Below are positions 53,151 to 63,036 of a stretch of DNA of 64,000 nt, piece by piece. Within the stretch, counting starts at the first letter, position 1. Every line of letters starts with the position of its first letter. Made by a program: the position numbers and the translations under genes. The notes beneath the pieces are model-generated. The model was not told the origin of the DNA. It ran no database searches and worked only from the letters and a program-made list of their open reading frames with translations. Origin of the DNA: Pegoplata infirma (Eukaryota; Arthropoda; Insecta; Diptera; Anthomyiidae); the NCBI GenBank assembly GCA_963921195.1, contig OY992540.1, forward strand, positions 63,124,844 to 63,188,843, written 5' to 3'.

Positions 53151-54021
53151 TATACCCTCCACTCTAGTGATAGAGGGTATATATAAGTTTGTCATTCCGT
53201 TTGTAACACCTCGAAATATTGGTCTAGGACCCCACCTCGAAATATTGGTCTAGGACCCCATGAAGTATATATATTCATGATCCTCGATCAATTTTAAGAC
53301 GATCTAGCGGTGTCCGTCCGTCCGTCTGTCCGTCTGTCTGTCTGTCTGTTGAAAACACGCTAACTTTTGAAAGACTTTACGGAGGCTCCTGAAGTTTGGC
53401 ATATATGTTGGGAATTTACCTGGTAAGGCTGGTATTGCAATCCAGCGAAATCGGTCCAGTGGTTCAAAAGTTATAAGTAATTGAGTGAATTTCGGCAGGG
53501 GTTTTTCATGAAATTACGAGATAAAACAGGAATTTACGAGATAAAACTTTCGAACGGCAATTCTGAGGGTGCTGAAGCGTAGCATATATATTTGCCGTTC
53601 CTCTGGTCCGGTTCGTTTTAAATTTCAGCCAAATCGGTCCAGTGGTTCAAAAGTTATTAGCAAAACCGTGAATTTCAGATTAGTTTCACCTTAAATCACG
53701 TGTTGAAAACCCGTTAAATATGTTTTACAAACATTGGTAAGTCACAAAAATATTTTACAAGGTATTTTTTTCACTCAAAAATATTTTTACACTAAAACAA
53801 AAAAAAAAATACAATAAAAAAAATTTACACGCAAAAAAAAAAAAATTGTAAATTATTTTTTTTTCCAAAAATTACTAAAAAAAAAGTTTTTTACTCAAAA
53901 TAAAATATTTCTAACCAAAAATGTTATGTTTTTCACGTTAGAAAATTTACTATCACATAAAAAGGGCATTGTGGAGGGTATTCATAGATTCGGCCAAGTC
54001 GAATTTAACTTTTATACTTGT
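53151..54021 (+). repeat. Mini-me-like repeat, subfamily A, first of a head-to-tail pair
   Basis: TATACCCTCCACTCTAGTGATAGAGGG to GATTCGGCCAAGTCGAATTTAACTTTTATACTTGT. It has two small internal duplications ('cctcgaaatattggtctaggacccca' at about 53209-53261 and 'atttacgagataaaa' at 53510-53546). It abuts the next copy directly. Confidence 0.88.
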
Positions 54022-54180
54022 TATACCCTCCACTCTAGTGACAGAGGGTATATATAAGTTTGTCATTCCGTTTGTAACACCTCGAAATATTGGTCTAAGA
54101 CCCCATAAAGTATATATATTCATGATCCTCGATCGATTTTAAGACGATCTAGCGATGTCCGTCCGTCCGTTCGTCCGTCC

Positions 54181-54274
<94 letters not shown>

Positions 54275-54946
54275 TGAAAACACGCTAACTTTTGAAAGAT
54301 TTTACGGAGGCTCCTGAAGTTTGGCATATATGTTGGGCATTTACTTGGTCAGGTTGGTATTGCAATCCAGCGAAATCGGTCCAGTGGTTCAAAAGTTATA
54401 AGCAAATGAGTGAATTTCGGCAAGGGTTTTTCTGGAATTTGCGAGATAAAACACACGGTGACTTTCGAACGGCAATTCTGAGGGTGCTGAAGTGTAGCAT
54501 ATATATTTACCGTTCCTCTGGTCCGGTTCGTTTTAAATTTCAGCCAAATCGGTCCAGCGGTTCAAAAGTTATTAGCAAAACCGTAAATTTCAGATTAGTT
54601 TCACCGTAAATTCACGTGTTGAAAACCCGTTAAAGATGTTTTAAAAACATTTGTAAGTCAAAAAAATATTTTACAAGGTATTTTTGTCACACAAAAATAT
54701 TTTTACACTAAAACAAAAAAAAAATACACTCAAAAAAAATTTTACACTCTAAAAAAATTTTACACTCCAAAAAAAATTAGTAAATTTTTTTTTCAAAAAT
54801 TAATAAAAAAAGTTTTTTTACACAAAATAAAATATTTCTAACCAAAAATTTTATTTTTTCACGTTAGAAAATTTACTATCACTTAAAAAGGGCATTGTGG
54901 AGGGTATTCATAGATTCGGCCAAGTCGAATTTAACTTTTCTACTTG
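54022..54946 (+). repeat. Mini-me-like repeat, subfamily A, second of a head-to-tail pair
   Basis: Starts TATACCCTCCACTCTAGTGACAGAGGG immediately after the ACTTGT end of the previous copy and ends GATTCGGCCAAGTCGAATTTAACTTTTCTACTTG. Complete, with an expanded GTCT tract. Its 105-residue frame (54292-54609) is repeat sequence. Confidence 0.88.
54181..54274 (+). repeat. (GTCT)n microsatellite inside a mini-me-like copy
   Basis: About 23 perfect GTCT units preceded by a short GTCC-rich stretch (54157-54180). Sister copies carry only 2-6 units at this position, so expansion happened after insertion. Confidence 0.93.
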
Positions 54947-54949
54947 TTT

Positions 54950-55500
54950 TTAATCAATTTATTTTTTAAATTAATATTTTTTTCCATCAATATTTCTTTT
55001 TTATCAATAGTTTTTTTCATCAATATTTTTTTATAAATGAAGGGCTTACTACAAAAACTTGATAAGCAACATTTAATTTTTTGTGTTCCTCGCGTTCTAT
55101 TGTTGTTCCTTAGAGAGATTTTTGGCAGAAGTCTAGCTGAAACCCTTCGTACTAGTATCTTAACGTTATAAGTTTACTAAAGTTATATTTTCTACATTAT
55201 TTCAAAGTTTTAAGACAAAAATCACCATTAAATGAAATGTTGCTTATCGAGTTTTTACAATAAGCCCTTCAAATATTTTTATTTCATAAATTTTTTTTTT
55301 ATCAAATTTTTTTTTATCAATATTTTTTTTTCATCAAATACAATTTGTTCATACCTATTTCTAAATATTTTTTTTGTGTTTATCAAAAATTTTGTTTTTT
55401 GTTAATCAATATTTTTTTTTAATCAATATTTTTTTTTTTTTGATAAATATTTTTTTTTTTTTTTCATTAATATTTTTTTTTTCATAATTTTTTTATTATT
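54950..55500. repeat. T-rich (ATTTTTTTCATCA)n low-complexity array, interrupted by a MITE
   Basis: 'tttttttcatcaatatt' and 'tttttatcaatatt' variants alternate on both sides of the MITE at 55039-55270. The inverse array is at 58206-58640. Confidence 0.65.
55039..55270. mobile_element. MITE with GAAGGGCTTAC ends, copy 1
   Basis: Inverted ends of about 40 bp (GAAGGGCTTACTACAAAAAC and inverse). Flanking AAAT (55035-55038 and 55271-55274) is a 4-bp duplication. 232 bp, no ORF. Copy 2 is at 60031-60265. Confidence 0.82.
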
Positions 55501-56640
55501 CATAATTTGTCTTGAACTTGCGGTCTGGAAATTTTTCAAAAAAACGTTGTCTAAAATATTTTTTATTATACAATAACTTATAATAAATTTCTTTATACTC
55601 AAATGACAGAAATAAATTTGTGTCTTCAGGATAAAAATTTCTCAAGTTATACATTTTCATAATATAAAATTTTCTAATTTCATTTATTTCCTACTGACCG
55701 TTATTTCGCACATTTTTCTTTCATTTATATATTTTTTTAAAATATATTTAAAGGTTGCCTTTTGTGTTAAATGTTGCTTGAAAACTTAACAAATTGCGTA
55801 AGTACTGATAAATTCAATTGATTTTCTTTTCCTTGTTGGTTTTTTCGTAATTTCTTAAAATTTGTATTCAAAGTATTTGGTGTTTTTTTTCAATTTTTAT
55901 ATTCTTTTTTTGGGTTATTGATAGAAAATCCTTTTTTAAGTTGAAAATTTTTATCACTTTAGCAAAGCATAAAAATTCAATTGATATTGTTGCAAAAACT
56001 TTAACAAAAAAAAATAAGAAACTTTTTTTGTTTGGGCCACACAACACACCCAAAACCCATTGTTAGAGCCAAAAAAAAAAAAAACAAAATCCAATAGCCT
56101 TAAGATATACTTTGGAATATTTAGTTTTCATTTTCCTTAACAAAAGTGTTTAGTATTTTTTTTTTCATCATCGTTTTCTATTTTGTATTGTTTATTCTGT
56201 TTTTTCCATACAACAATACAATTACGCGGTAAAGAAAAGTACCAACACCAACAATAAGTACGAGGAAAAAAAACTCATAAACACAAAAAATATGCATTAT
56301 TGTAGCCAAAGGATATCGTTCGTTATAACTGCTTGTTTGCTGTATTATGTTAACAAGTATGTAGGATGGTTGAGAAGTTATAAGGATAAATAGAAAATGG
56401 GTTGATTAGTAAACAGACTGTACGAACAAATTTTCAGATTAAAAGAACTTTTTCGTTAAAAAAAAAGTACCAGATTTTCAGACAGTATTCCTGATGATTG
56501 GAATGTATTAAATTTTGAAATATATTTTATTTTATGTATTGGACATCCTCAATCGATTTTAGCAATACGCTTCGAGCAGTTATGAATTCTATTTAAGCAA
56601 AATCGATTCGGCAGTTCAAAAGTTATGAACTTAAATGTCA
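55501..56640. other. AT-rich stretch without recognised features
   Basis: No gene supported; the short minus frame 55868-56053 is of biased composition. A faint (GTCY)-family resemblance ('ggacatcctcaatcgatttta', 'gcagttcaaaagttatgaac') begins near 56540. Confidence 0.35.
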
Positions 56641-57362
56641 AATGGCATCTTGAAGTTGCTTTAATTCGTCTGCCGCACATTAGGGGTGTGATAGTGCTCG
56701 TATTTTCGATACGCTACACCTACACCCCTTAATTTTATTACGGTCGTAAAAACTCCATTAGCCAAAAAATGGGAGAGGCGGGGTGGGGTCATATGGCCCC
56801 TCCTCGGGGTCAAAGTATGACGTAAAGGGTTAAAAATCCAAAAAAGGCCCCATAGCGGTCTTAGAGTTGCCCCTGGATAGGTGAAATGCAAGACCGAGCC
56901 CCATCAATTTTCCGCCCCTAACACACCTAACCCTATCTTCATTTTCTAAGAGGGCTCCCATACAAATGTAACATTCAAAAATGTCAGCGATAATGTTTTT
57001 CTTTATAAATAGGTAGTCTTTCCAAAGAAATTTTTTTTAGAAAACTAACTGTATTAATTTGTTATTCCATTCAAAACGCATTGAAATATCGATCGAGGAC
57101 CCCAGTATGTTTATATGTATATTATTGATCCTAAAAGGTTTATAAGACACTCTAGTGATATCCATCTATCTGTTTGTCGATAAAAAAAAGTTTTTGATGA
57201 AAAAAGTTTTTAATGAAAAAAATTTTGATAAAAAAAGATGTTTATAAGAAAATTTTTGTGAAAACAAAAAAAAAAAAAAATAGTAAACAAAATTGTATGA
57301 AAAAAAAAAAAAAATATTAATGAAAAAGAAAATATTGATGAAAAAAAAAAAATTTATGAAAA
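56641..57362. repeat. Repeat 'O' and diverged mini-me-like pieces
   Basis: 56810-56965 carries 'aagaccgagcccc' and 'gggctcccatacaaatg', the O family. 57060-57180 carries 'cattgaaatatcgatcgaggacccc' and 'gacactctagtgatatcc', a strongly diverged mini-me-like segment. 57180-57362 is an A-rich low-complexity tract. Confidence 0.45.
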
Positions 57363-58205
57363 AACAAGTAGAAAAGTTAAATTCGACTTGGCCGAATCTA
57401 TGAATACCCTCCACAATGCCCATTTTAAGTGATAGTAAATGTTCTAACCAAAAAAAAATAACAGTGTTGATTAGAAATATTTTAATTTGTGTAAAAAAAT
57501 TTTTTTTTTAGTAATTTTTGAAAAAAAAAATAATTTACTAATTTTTTTTTGAGTGTAAAAATTTTTTTTGAGTGTAAAACTTTTTTCGAGAGTATTTTTT
57601 TGTTTGTTTTGGTATTAAAATATTTTTGAGTGACAAAAATACGTTGTAAAATATTTTTGTGACTTACCAATGTTTTTAAAACAGGTTTAAGGGTTTTCAA
57701 CACGTGAATTTAAGGTGAAGCTAATCTGAAATTCACGGTTTTGCTAATAACTTTTGAACCACTTGACCGATTCGGCTGAAATTCAATACGAATGAGGCTG
57801 GAGGAATGCAAAACATATATGCCAAGCTTCAGTATCCACAGAATTGCCTTTCGAAAGTTATAGAGCTTTTTATTTCAAAAATTCACGAAAAACCCCTGCC
57901 GAAATTCAGTCTTTTGCTCATAACTTTCGAACCACTGGACCCATTTCGCTGGATTGCAATACCAACCTGACCAGGTAAATGCTCAACATATATGCCAATC
58001 TTCAGGAGCCTCCGTAAAGTCTTTCAAAAGTTAGCGTGTTTTCAACAGACAGACGAACAAACGGACGGACATCGCTGGATCGTCTTTAAATCGATAGAGG
58101 ATCATGAATATATATACTTAATGTGGTCCTAGACCAATATTTCGAGGTGTTACAAACGGAATGACAAACTTATATATACCCTCTATCACTAGAGTGGAGG
58201 GTATA
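57363..58205 (-). repeat. Mini-me-like repeat, subfamily A, complete
   Basis: Starts ACAAGTAGAAAAGTTAAA, hairpin TTCGACTTGGCCGAA, then TCTATGAATACCCTCCAC. It ends CCCTCTATCACTAGAGTGGAGGGTATAAAA. Only a short GACGAACAAACGGACGG tract remains of the GTCY region. Confidence 0.85.
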
Positions 58206-58640
58206 AAAATATTGATAAAACAAAGAGATTGATGAAAAAATATTAATGAAAAAAAATATGGATTAGGAAAAAATATTGATGAAAAAAATATTTTTGATGA
58301 CAAAAAAAAAAATATATTGATGAAAAAAATATCGATAAAAAAAATATTGACAAAAAAAAAAAATATATTGATGAAAAAAATATAGATGAAATGGAAAAAA
58401 AATAGATGAAAAAAAAAATATTGACGAAAAAAAATATAGATGAAAAAAAAATATTGATGTAAAAAAATATTGATGAAAAAAAATATTGATAAAAAATATC
58501 GATAAAAAATATTGATGAAAAAATTATATTGATGAAAAAATTATATTGATGAAAAAAAAAATATTTATAAAAAAAAATATTGATGAAAAAAAAATATTGA
58601 TAAAAAAATATCGATAAAAAAATATCGATAAAAAGATGAA
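58206..58640. repeat. A-rich (ATATTGATGAAAAA)n low-complexity array
   Basis: Imperfect 14-17-bp units 'aaatattgatgaaaaaa' and 'aaaatatcgataaaa' adjoin the TATAAAA end of a mini-me-like copy on the left and the RpS8 copy on the right. It generates spurious minus-strand Phe/Ile-rich frames. Confidence 0.7.
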
Positions 58641-58658
58641 CTGATGAAAAAAAATTTT

Positions 58659-59189
58659 GCTGCCAATACTAAGTTGGGTGCTCCCCGTGTACACAGTGTC
58701 CGTACTCGTGGTGGTAACGCTAAACTCCGTGCCCTCCGTCTTGAAGGTGGCAATTTTGCCTGGGCCTCCGAAGGTGTTGCCCGTAAGACTCGTATTGCCG
58801 ATGTAGTCTACAATGCCTCCAACAACGAATTGGTCCGTACCAAAACTTTGGTAAAGAACTCCATTGTTGTTATTGATGCTACCCCCTTCCGTCAGTGGTA
58901 TGAATCCCATTATGTTTTGCCTTTGGGTCGCAAACGTAACCCCAAGCAACAACAAAAGGAAGATGATAATGATGTCCTCACCAAAAAACGCAGTGAAAAG
59001 ACCATGAAGAAATACTTGGAACGTCAAAAGTACGCTAAAGTTGAACAAGCTTTGGAAGATCAATTCGTTGGTGGTCGTTTATTAGCTTCCATTTCATCCC
59101 GCCCCGGTCAATGCGGTCGTGCTGATGGCTACATTTTGGAAGGCAAAGAATTGGAATTCTATCTTAAGAAAATCAAGTCTAAGAAATAA
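58659..59189 (+). CDS. RpS8: Ribosomal protein S8 (eS8), 5'-truncated intronless copy
   Basis: The 176 residues from [20 protein letters not shown] to [12 protein letters not shown] cover eS8 from about residue 33 to the end; the complete protein has about 208 residues and belongs to the small (40S) ribosomal subunit. Recognisable stretches include [40 protein letters not shown] and [20 protein letters not shown]. The frame is fully open and codon use is C/G-biased at third positions, unlike the surroundings. Homology begins abruptly at GCTGCC after an A-rich array; no AG acceptor precedes it, so the in-frame ATG at 58644 (MKKNF) is not the native start. Fly eS8 usually reads GGNTK and LETGN where this copy reads GGNAK and LEGGN. 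It is either a recent truncated retrocopy or the end of the real gene with a damaged or misassembled upstream part; expression cannot be judged. Confidence 0.85.
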   Translation, partial: AANTKLGAPRVHSVRTRGGNAKLRALRLEGGNFAWASEGVARKTRIADVVYNASNNELVRTKTLVKNSIVVIDATPFRQWYESHYVLPLGRKRNPKQQQKEDDNDVLTKKRSEKTMKKYLERQKYAKVEQALEDQFVGGRLLASISSRPGQCGRADGYILEGKELEFYLKKIKSKK

Positions 59190-59639
59190 ATTATTTCTTT
59201 ATTTTAAAAAGAAACCTCAAATTACAATTTAATTTTTTTTATTGTATTTTAATATGCTGAGAGAGGAGTTGGTGTTGTATTTTGAAAAATTATGAGAGCC
59301 ATTGTAGTTTAAGATCGGACAAAACTAATAAAAACTAATAAAAACTAATAAAAAATATTGACGGAAAAAAAAATGTAAAAAAAAAATTGATGAAAAAAAA
59401 ATTGACTAAAAAAACTACTGATTAAAAAAAAATTGACTAAAAAAACTACTGATTAAAAAAAATATTGATGAAAAATAATTATGTTACATTTTATTAATCA
59501 GCTAAAGAATATTTTTTTATTCACCTTGAGGTGAATTATTATCCAAGTTACAAACCCAAGTTACTAAAATTTTTGGTTTTAAGAAAATGAAACAAGTAAT
59601 TCTTATTTTCATTCTTGTTAATCGTTAGCTGTTATAGCC
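59190..59639 (+). other. 3' flank of the RpS8 copy
   Basis: 59190-59320 looks like 3' UTR (TTATTTCTTTATTTTAAAAAG). At 59325-59352 'aaaactaat' is repeated three times with overlapping AATAAA hexamers, followed by the A-rich 'attgatgaaaaaa' array. No clean poly(A) tail separates them. Confidence 0.45.
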
Positions 59640-60530
59640 AAACTAAGGTGGCGTCCTCCAACTTTTAAAAATTAGACACCAGCCTAAACACATTATCATG
59701 TTAAAAACAATGCTCCTACCGCTCCAACTGTCCCTAAAGTGATGAGTCCTCTAGAGATGTCAAATGTATGAACGAACCCCATTTTTTTCCATTTCAACAT
59801 TTTCTCAATACATACCAACTCTTAAGGGGGTCCCAATACAATTTTTTTTGTTTTTTTTTATTAATTTGTTTAATTCAACCAGCTTCTCACGCACCTATGG
59901 TGCCTCCTTTAGAGATAAAAATTTTAACCTACCCCCATTATTTTTTGCCCGCCATTATTTTCCCCGAACATTCCTAGATCCCATTTAAACTACTTAAAGG
60001 GGCTCCCATACAAAATGACATTTTTCAATTGAAGGGCTTACTGCAAAAACTAGATAAGCAACATTTTATTTTTTGGTGTTTTTTGCCTTCTACTGATGGT
60101 CCATTGACAGATTTTTGTCTGAACTTTTGCTTAAACCCTTCGTACAAGTATCTTGAGTATGAAAGTTCTTCAAAAGATCTTTTTTCTACATAATTTCAAA
60201 AGTTTTAAGTCAAAAACCACAACAAAATGAAATGTTGCTAATCGAGTTTTTACAATAAGCCCTTCAATTCAATTTGCTTCCACCGCTCTAAATGTTCAAT
60301 GGGTACCCCTAGAGGAGTAAAATGTATGACCGACCCCCAATATTTTTTCAGTCCCAATATTTTCGCAGAATAATCCTACCCTTATGGGGGGTTCGCCCCC
60401 GACCGACCCCCAATATTTTTTCAGTCCCAACATTTTCGCAGAATAAACCTACCCTTATGGGGGGTCCGCATACAAAATTTTTAATTTTTTTTATTATTTT
60501 TTTAAAAATACATGTTTTTATAATTGGAAA
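59640..60530 (+). repeat. Repeat 'O', largest copy, interrupted by a MITE
   Basis: Blocks 'cctaccgctccaactgtccc', 'aatgtatgaacgaaccccat', 'gggctcccatacaaaatgac' and, after the MITE, 'ccaccgctctaaatgttcaat'. A 73-bp tandem duplication starting 'gaccgacccccaatatttt' occurs at 60328 and 60401. No protein frame supported. Confidence 0.6.
60031..60265. mobile_element. MITE with GAAGGGCTTAC ends, copy 2
   Basis: Same ends as copy 1 (GAAGGGCTTACTGCAAAAAC and inverse). The flanking duplication AATT (60027-60030 and 60266-60269) is again 4 bp. 235 bp. Confidence 0.82.
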
Positions 60531-61038
60531 ATGTTAATAATACAAAATCTGAATCAAATAAATTTATTTTTAATCTGAGATGGCGACGATTTAAAAATGG
60601 TCCGATTTCTTCATAATTTGGAATTATGAGTACAAAGTTCATTTACTATCAAAATTTTAAAGCATGCCTTTTATAATATGGATATTAGGCTCATTTAATA
60701 GCCTGTTCTCACTCGCGTTTTAAAAAATTTTTAAAGAAACTGTTTTATGTTTTATAAACGTTTTTATGGGGGCATGGTCTTAACATCGAATGATTTTTTT
60801 TCAATTTAAAACAATCAGAAGAACAAATCTGTCGAAAAATCTGTAAAACAATTTTCAGTTTGATTTAGCAAACTTTTAGCATATTTTTCTGCTGAAATGA
60901 ATATTTTAACTGAATTCTCTGTCATTTAGTCCTAAAAATAACAGAAATTTGATGATTATTTTGCTAATTTTACAGAAATTTATAGTTATTTTGTTTTCAA
61001 GAAAATGTTTTAAGATTTTTTTCAAAGATTTAAAAAAA
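60531..61038. other. AT-rich spacer
   Basis: Nothing recognised beyond homopolymer runs. Confidence 0.3.
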
Positions 61039-62190
61039 AACAAGTAGAAAAATTAAATTCGACTTGGTCGAATCTATGAATACCCTCCACAATGTTATCT
61101 GATAGTAATTTTCTAAAAAAAAATTTCAAAAAATTGCATTACAAATTTTTTATTAGAAATATGTATATTATTTTGAGTCAAACTTTCTTTTAATCAATCA
61201 AATTTTTTGGAGTGTAAAATTTTTTTGACTGTCAACATTTTTTTGAGTCTGCCATTTCATTCAAAAAAAAATAATAATGTGTACATTTTTTTTTTTGAGT
61301 GTAACATTTTTTTTTTGAGTGTAAATATTTTTTTAGTGTACAATTTCTTTGAATAACAAATTACTTTGTAAAATATTTTTGTTGTTTTATACCTACTTGT
61401 AATACAAAAAAAACTATTTCACAAATTTACCTCTTATATTACCATCTTCTTCTTTAAAAACCAAAAACAAATTAACATTCAATCATACACATACTTTATT
61501 TGATTTTTTTCCCGTTAAATACATTTACACTAACAATAACAAAACAATAACAAATATTTACTTGTCTAACAACTAAACTGCACCCCACGACAAGAATACA
61601 AACAACAACAAGTTTTACAAAACTGGTATTTCACCATGCTTTTAAAACTTGTTTAACGAGTTTTCAACAGTTTAAGGTGAAACAAATCTGAAATCCACTG
61701 CTTTGCTTATAACTTTTGAACCACTGAACCGATTTTGCTGAAATTCAAAACCAATTAGCCTTGGGGAACGACAAAAATATATGCTAAGGTTCAACCCCCT
61801 CAGAATTGTCTTTCGAAAGTTATAGTGGTTTTAATCTTGTAAATTCGAAAAATACCCTTGCCGAAATTTACTAATTTGCTCATAACTTTTGAACCACTGG
61901 ACCGATTTCGCTGGATTGCAATACCAACCTGACCCGGTAAATGGAGAACATATATGTCAAACTTCAGGAGCCTCCGTAAAGTCTTTCAAAAGTTAGCGTG
62001 TTTTCAACGGACAGACAGACAGACAGACGGACGGACGGACGGACGGACGGACATCGCTAGATCGACTTAAAATCGATCAAGGATCATGAATATATATACT
62101 TTATGGGGTCCTAGACCAATATTTCGATGTGTTACAAACGGAATGACAAACTTATATATACCCTCTATCACTAGAGTGGAGGGTATAAAA
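61039..62190 (-). repeat. Mini-me-like repeat, subfamily A, long copy
   Basis: Starts ACAAGTAGAAAAATTAAA with the hairpin TTCGACTTGGTCGAA and ends CCCTCTATCACTAGAGTGGAGGGTATAAAA. The (GTCY)n tract at 62010-62050 is six GACG and four GACA units. About 240 bp at 61390-61630 are extra relative to 57363-58205 and look like a later AT-rich insertion. Confidence 0.85.
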
Positions 62191-62338
62191 AATTAAAAAT
62201 TTTGTTAAAAAACAGCATAACTAAAAATTAACAGTTTGAAAAAAAAAGCTTTCGTATAACTTGAAAAAAAAAAAAACTTTATGATTAAAATCTTTTTCAG
62301 TCACTTTTACATCAATAAAATACATTTTAGATGCTGTT

Positions 62339-63036
62339 TGGTGTTTTCTTTTCTGAACAAAAAATTGTGCATATTTACCTTTAAAATGTTGACATGGCCC
62401 TTAAACGATGTCGCATTTTTTTCACTCAGAAAAGAACACAAAAAATGCTGTTTTGTACGCAAATTGCTCTGATTTGCTTTCGATGGATGTGTTTTTCGCT
62501 TATATTGCAGGCAGCTCAGGTTCGAATCCCGGCGATGGCTATCACAATTTTTTTTTTATTTTTTTAGCTTTAAATTATTTTTTTTTTTTAATTATTTAAA
62601 CTTTAAAAAAAAAAAATACCAAAAAATTAACAAATTTAGTCGATTTTATATGAAAATTTGCTTTAAAAAAAAAAAAAAAATATTAAATTATTTAAAAAAA
62701 ACATTATTAAATAAAAAATAATACGTAATTGAATAAAAAAATACTAGAATAAAAAAAAAAAAAACACATCCTCTGCACCACAACAGCAGCAGTAAACTTG
62801 TTCGCTTTATTTGAGTTTTGCTACATGAGAGAACATCAGGGCAGTTTTTCACCCCGTCATTTGATTTCGGGGTGGAAAATATGCATCTTTTACATCACGG
62901 GCAGGCAATATTTTGAGAAAAGAACATAATATTTTTTCAAAAGTGTGCATTTTTTTTTAGAAAAGAACACAAAAAATTCAAAAAATAAAAAAAATGTTAC
63001 AAAATGCTACATTTTTTGCCAGAAAAGAAAACGCCA
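62339..63036. mobile_element. TIR element with TGG(T/C)GTTTTCTTTTCTG ends
   Basis: Left end TGGTGTTTTCTTTTCTGAAC and right end inverse TGGCGTTTTCTTTTCTGGCA. The word 'agaaaagaacacaaaaaat' recurs inside (62430-62450 and 62960-62978). No target duplication found. It contains a tRNA-like B box and no protein-coding frame of note. Confidence 0.5.
62500..62548 (+). repeat. tRNA-like 3' segment with B box
   Basis: GCAGCTCAGGTTCGAATCCCG contains the canonical T-loop GGTTCGAATCC of a tRNA. The 5' half of a tRNA is not recognisable upstream, so this is read as a tRNA or SINE remnant captured in the surrounding TIR element. Confidence 0.45.

Noticed and set aside
58644..58658. ATG giving MKKNF as the start of the RpS8 copy
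   Set aside because: These codons belong to the A-rich array; eS8 starts about 32 residues earlier in the complete protein.
58524..59063. 179-residue minus-strand frame
   Set aside because: Antisense to the RpS8 copy and continued into the A-rich array.
62500..62548. A complete tRNA gene
   Set aside because: Only the T-loop-like B box is convincing; anticodon arm and D arm cannot be drawn.
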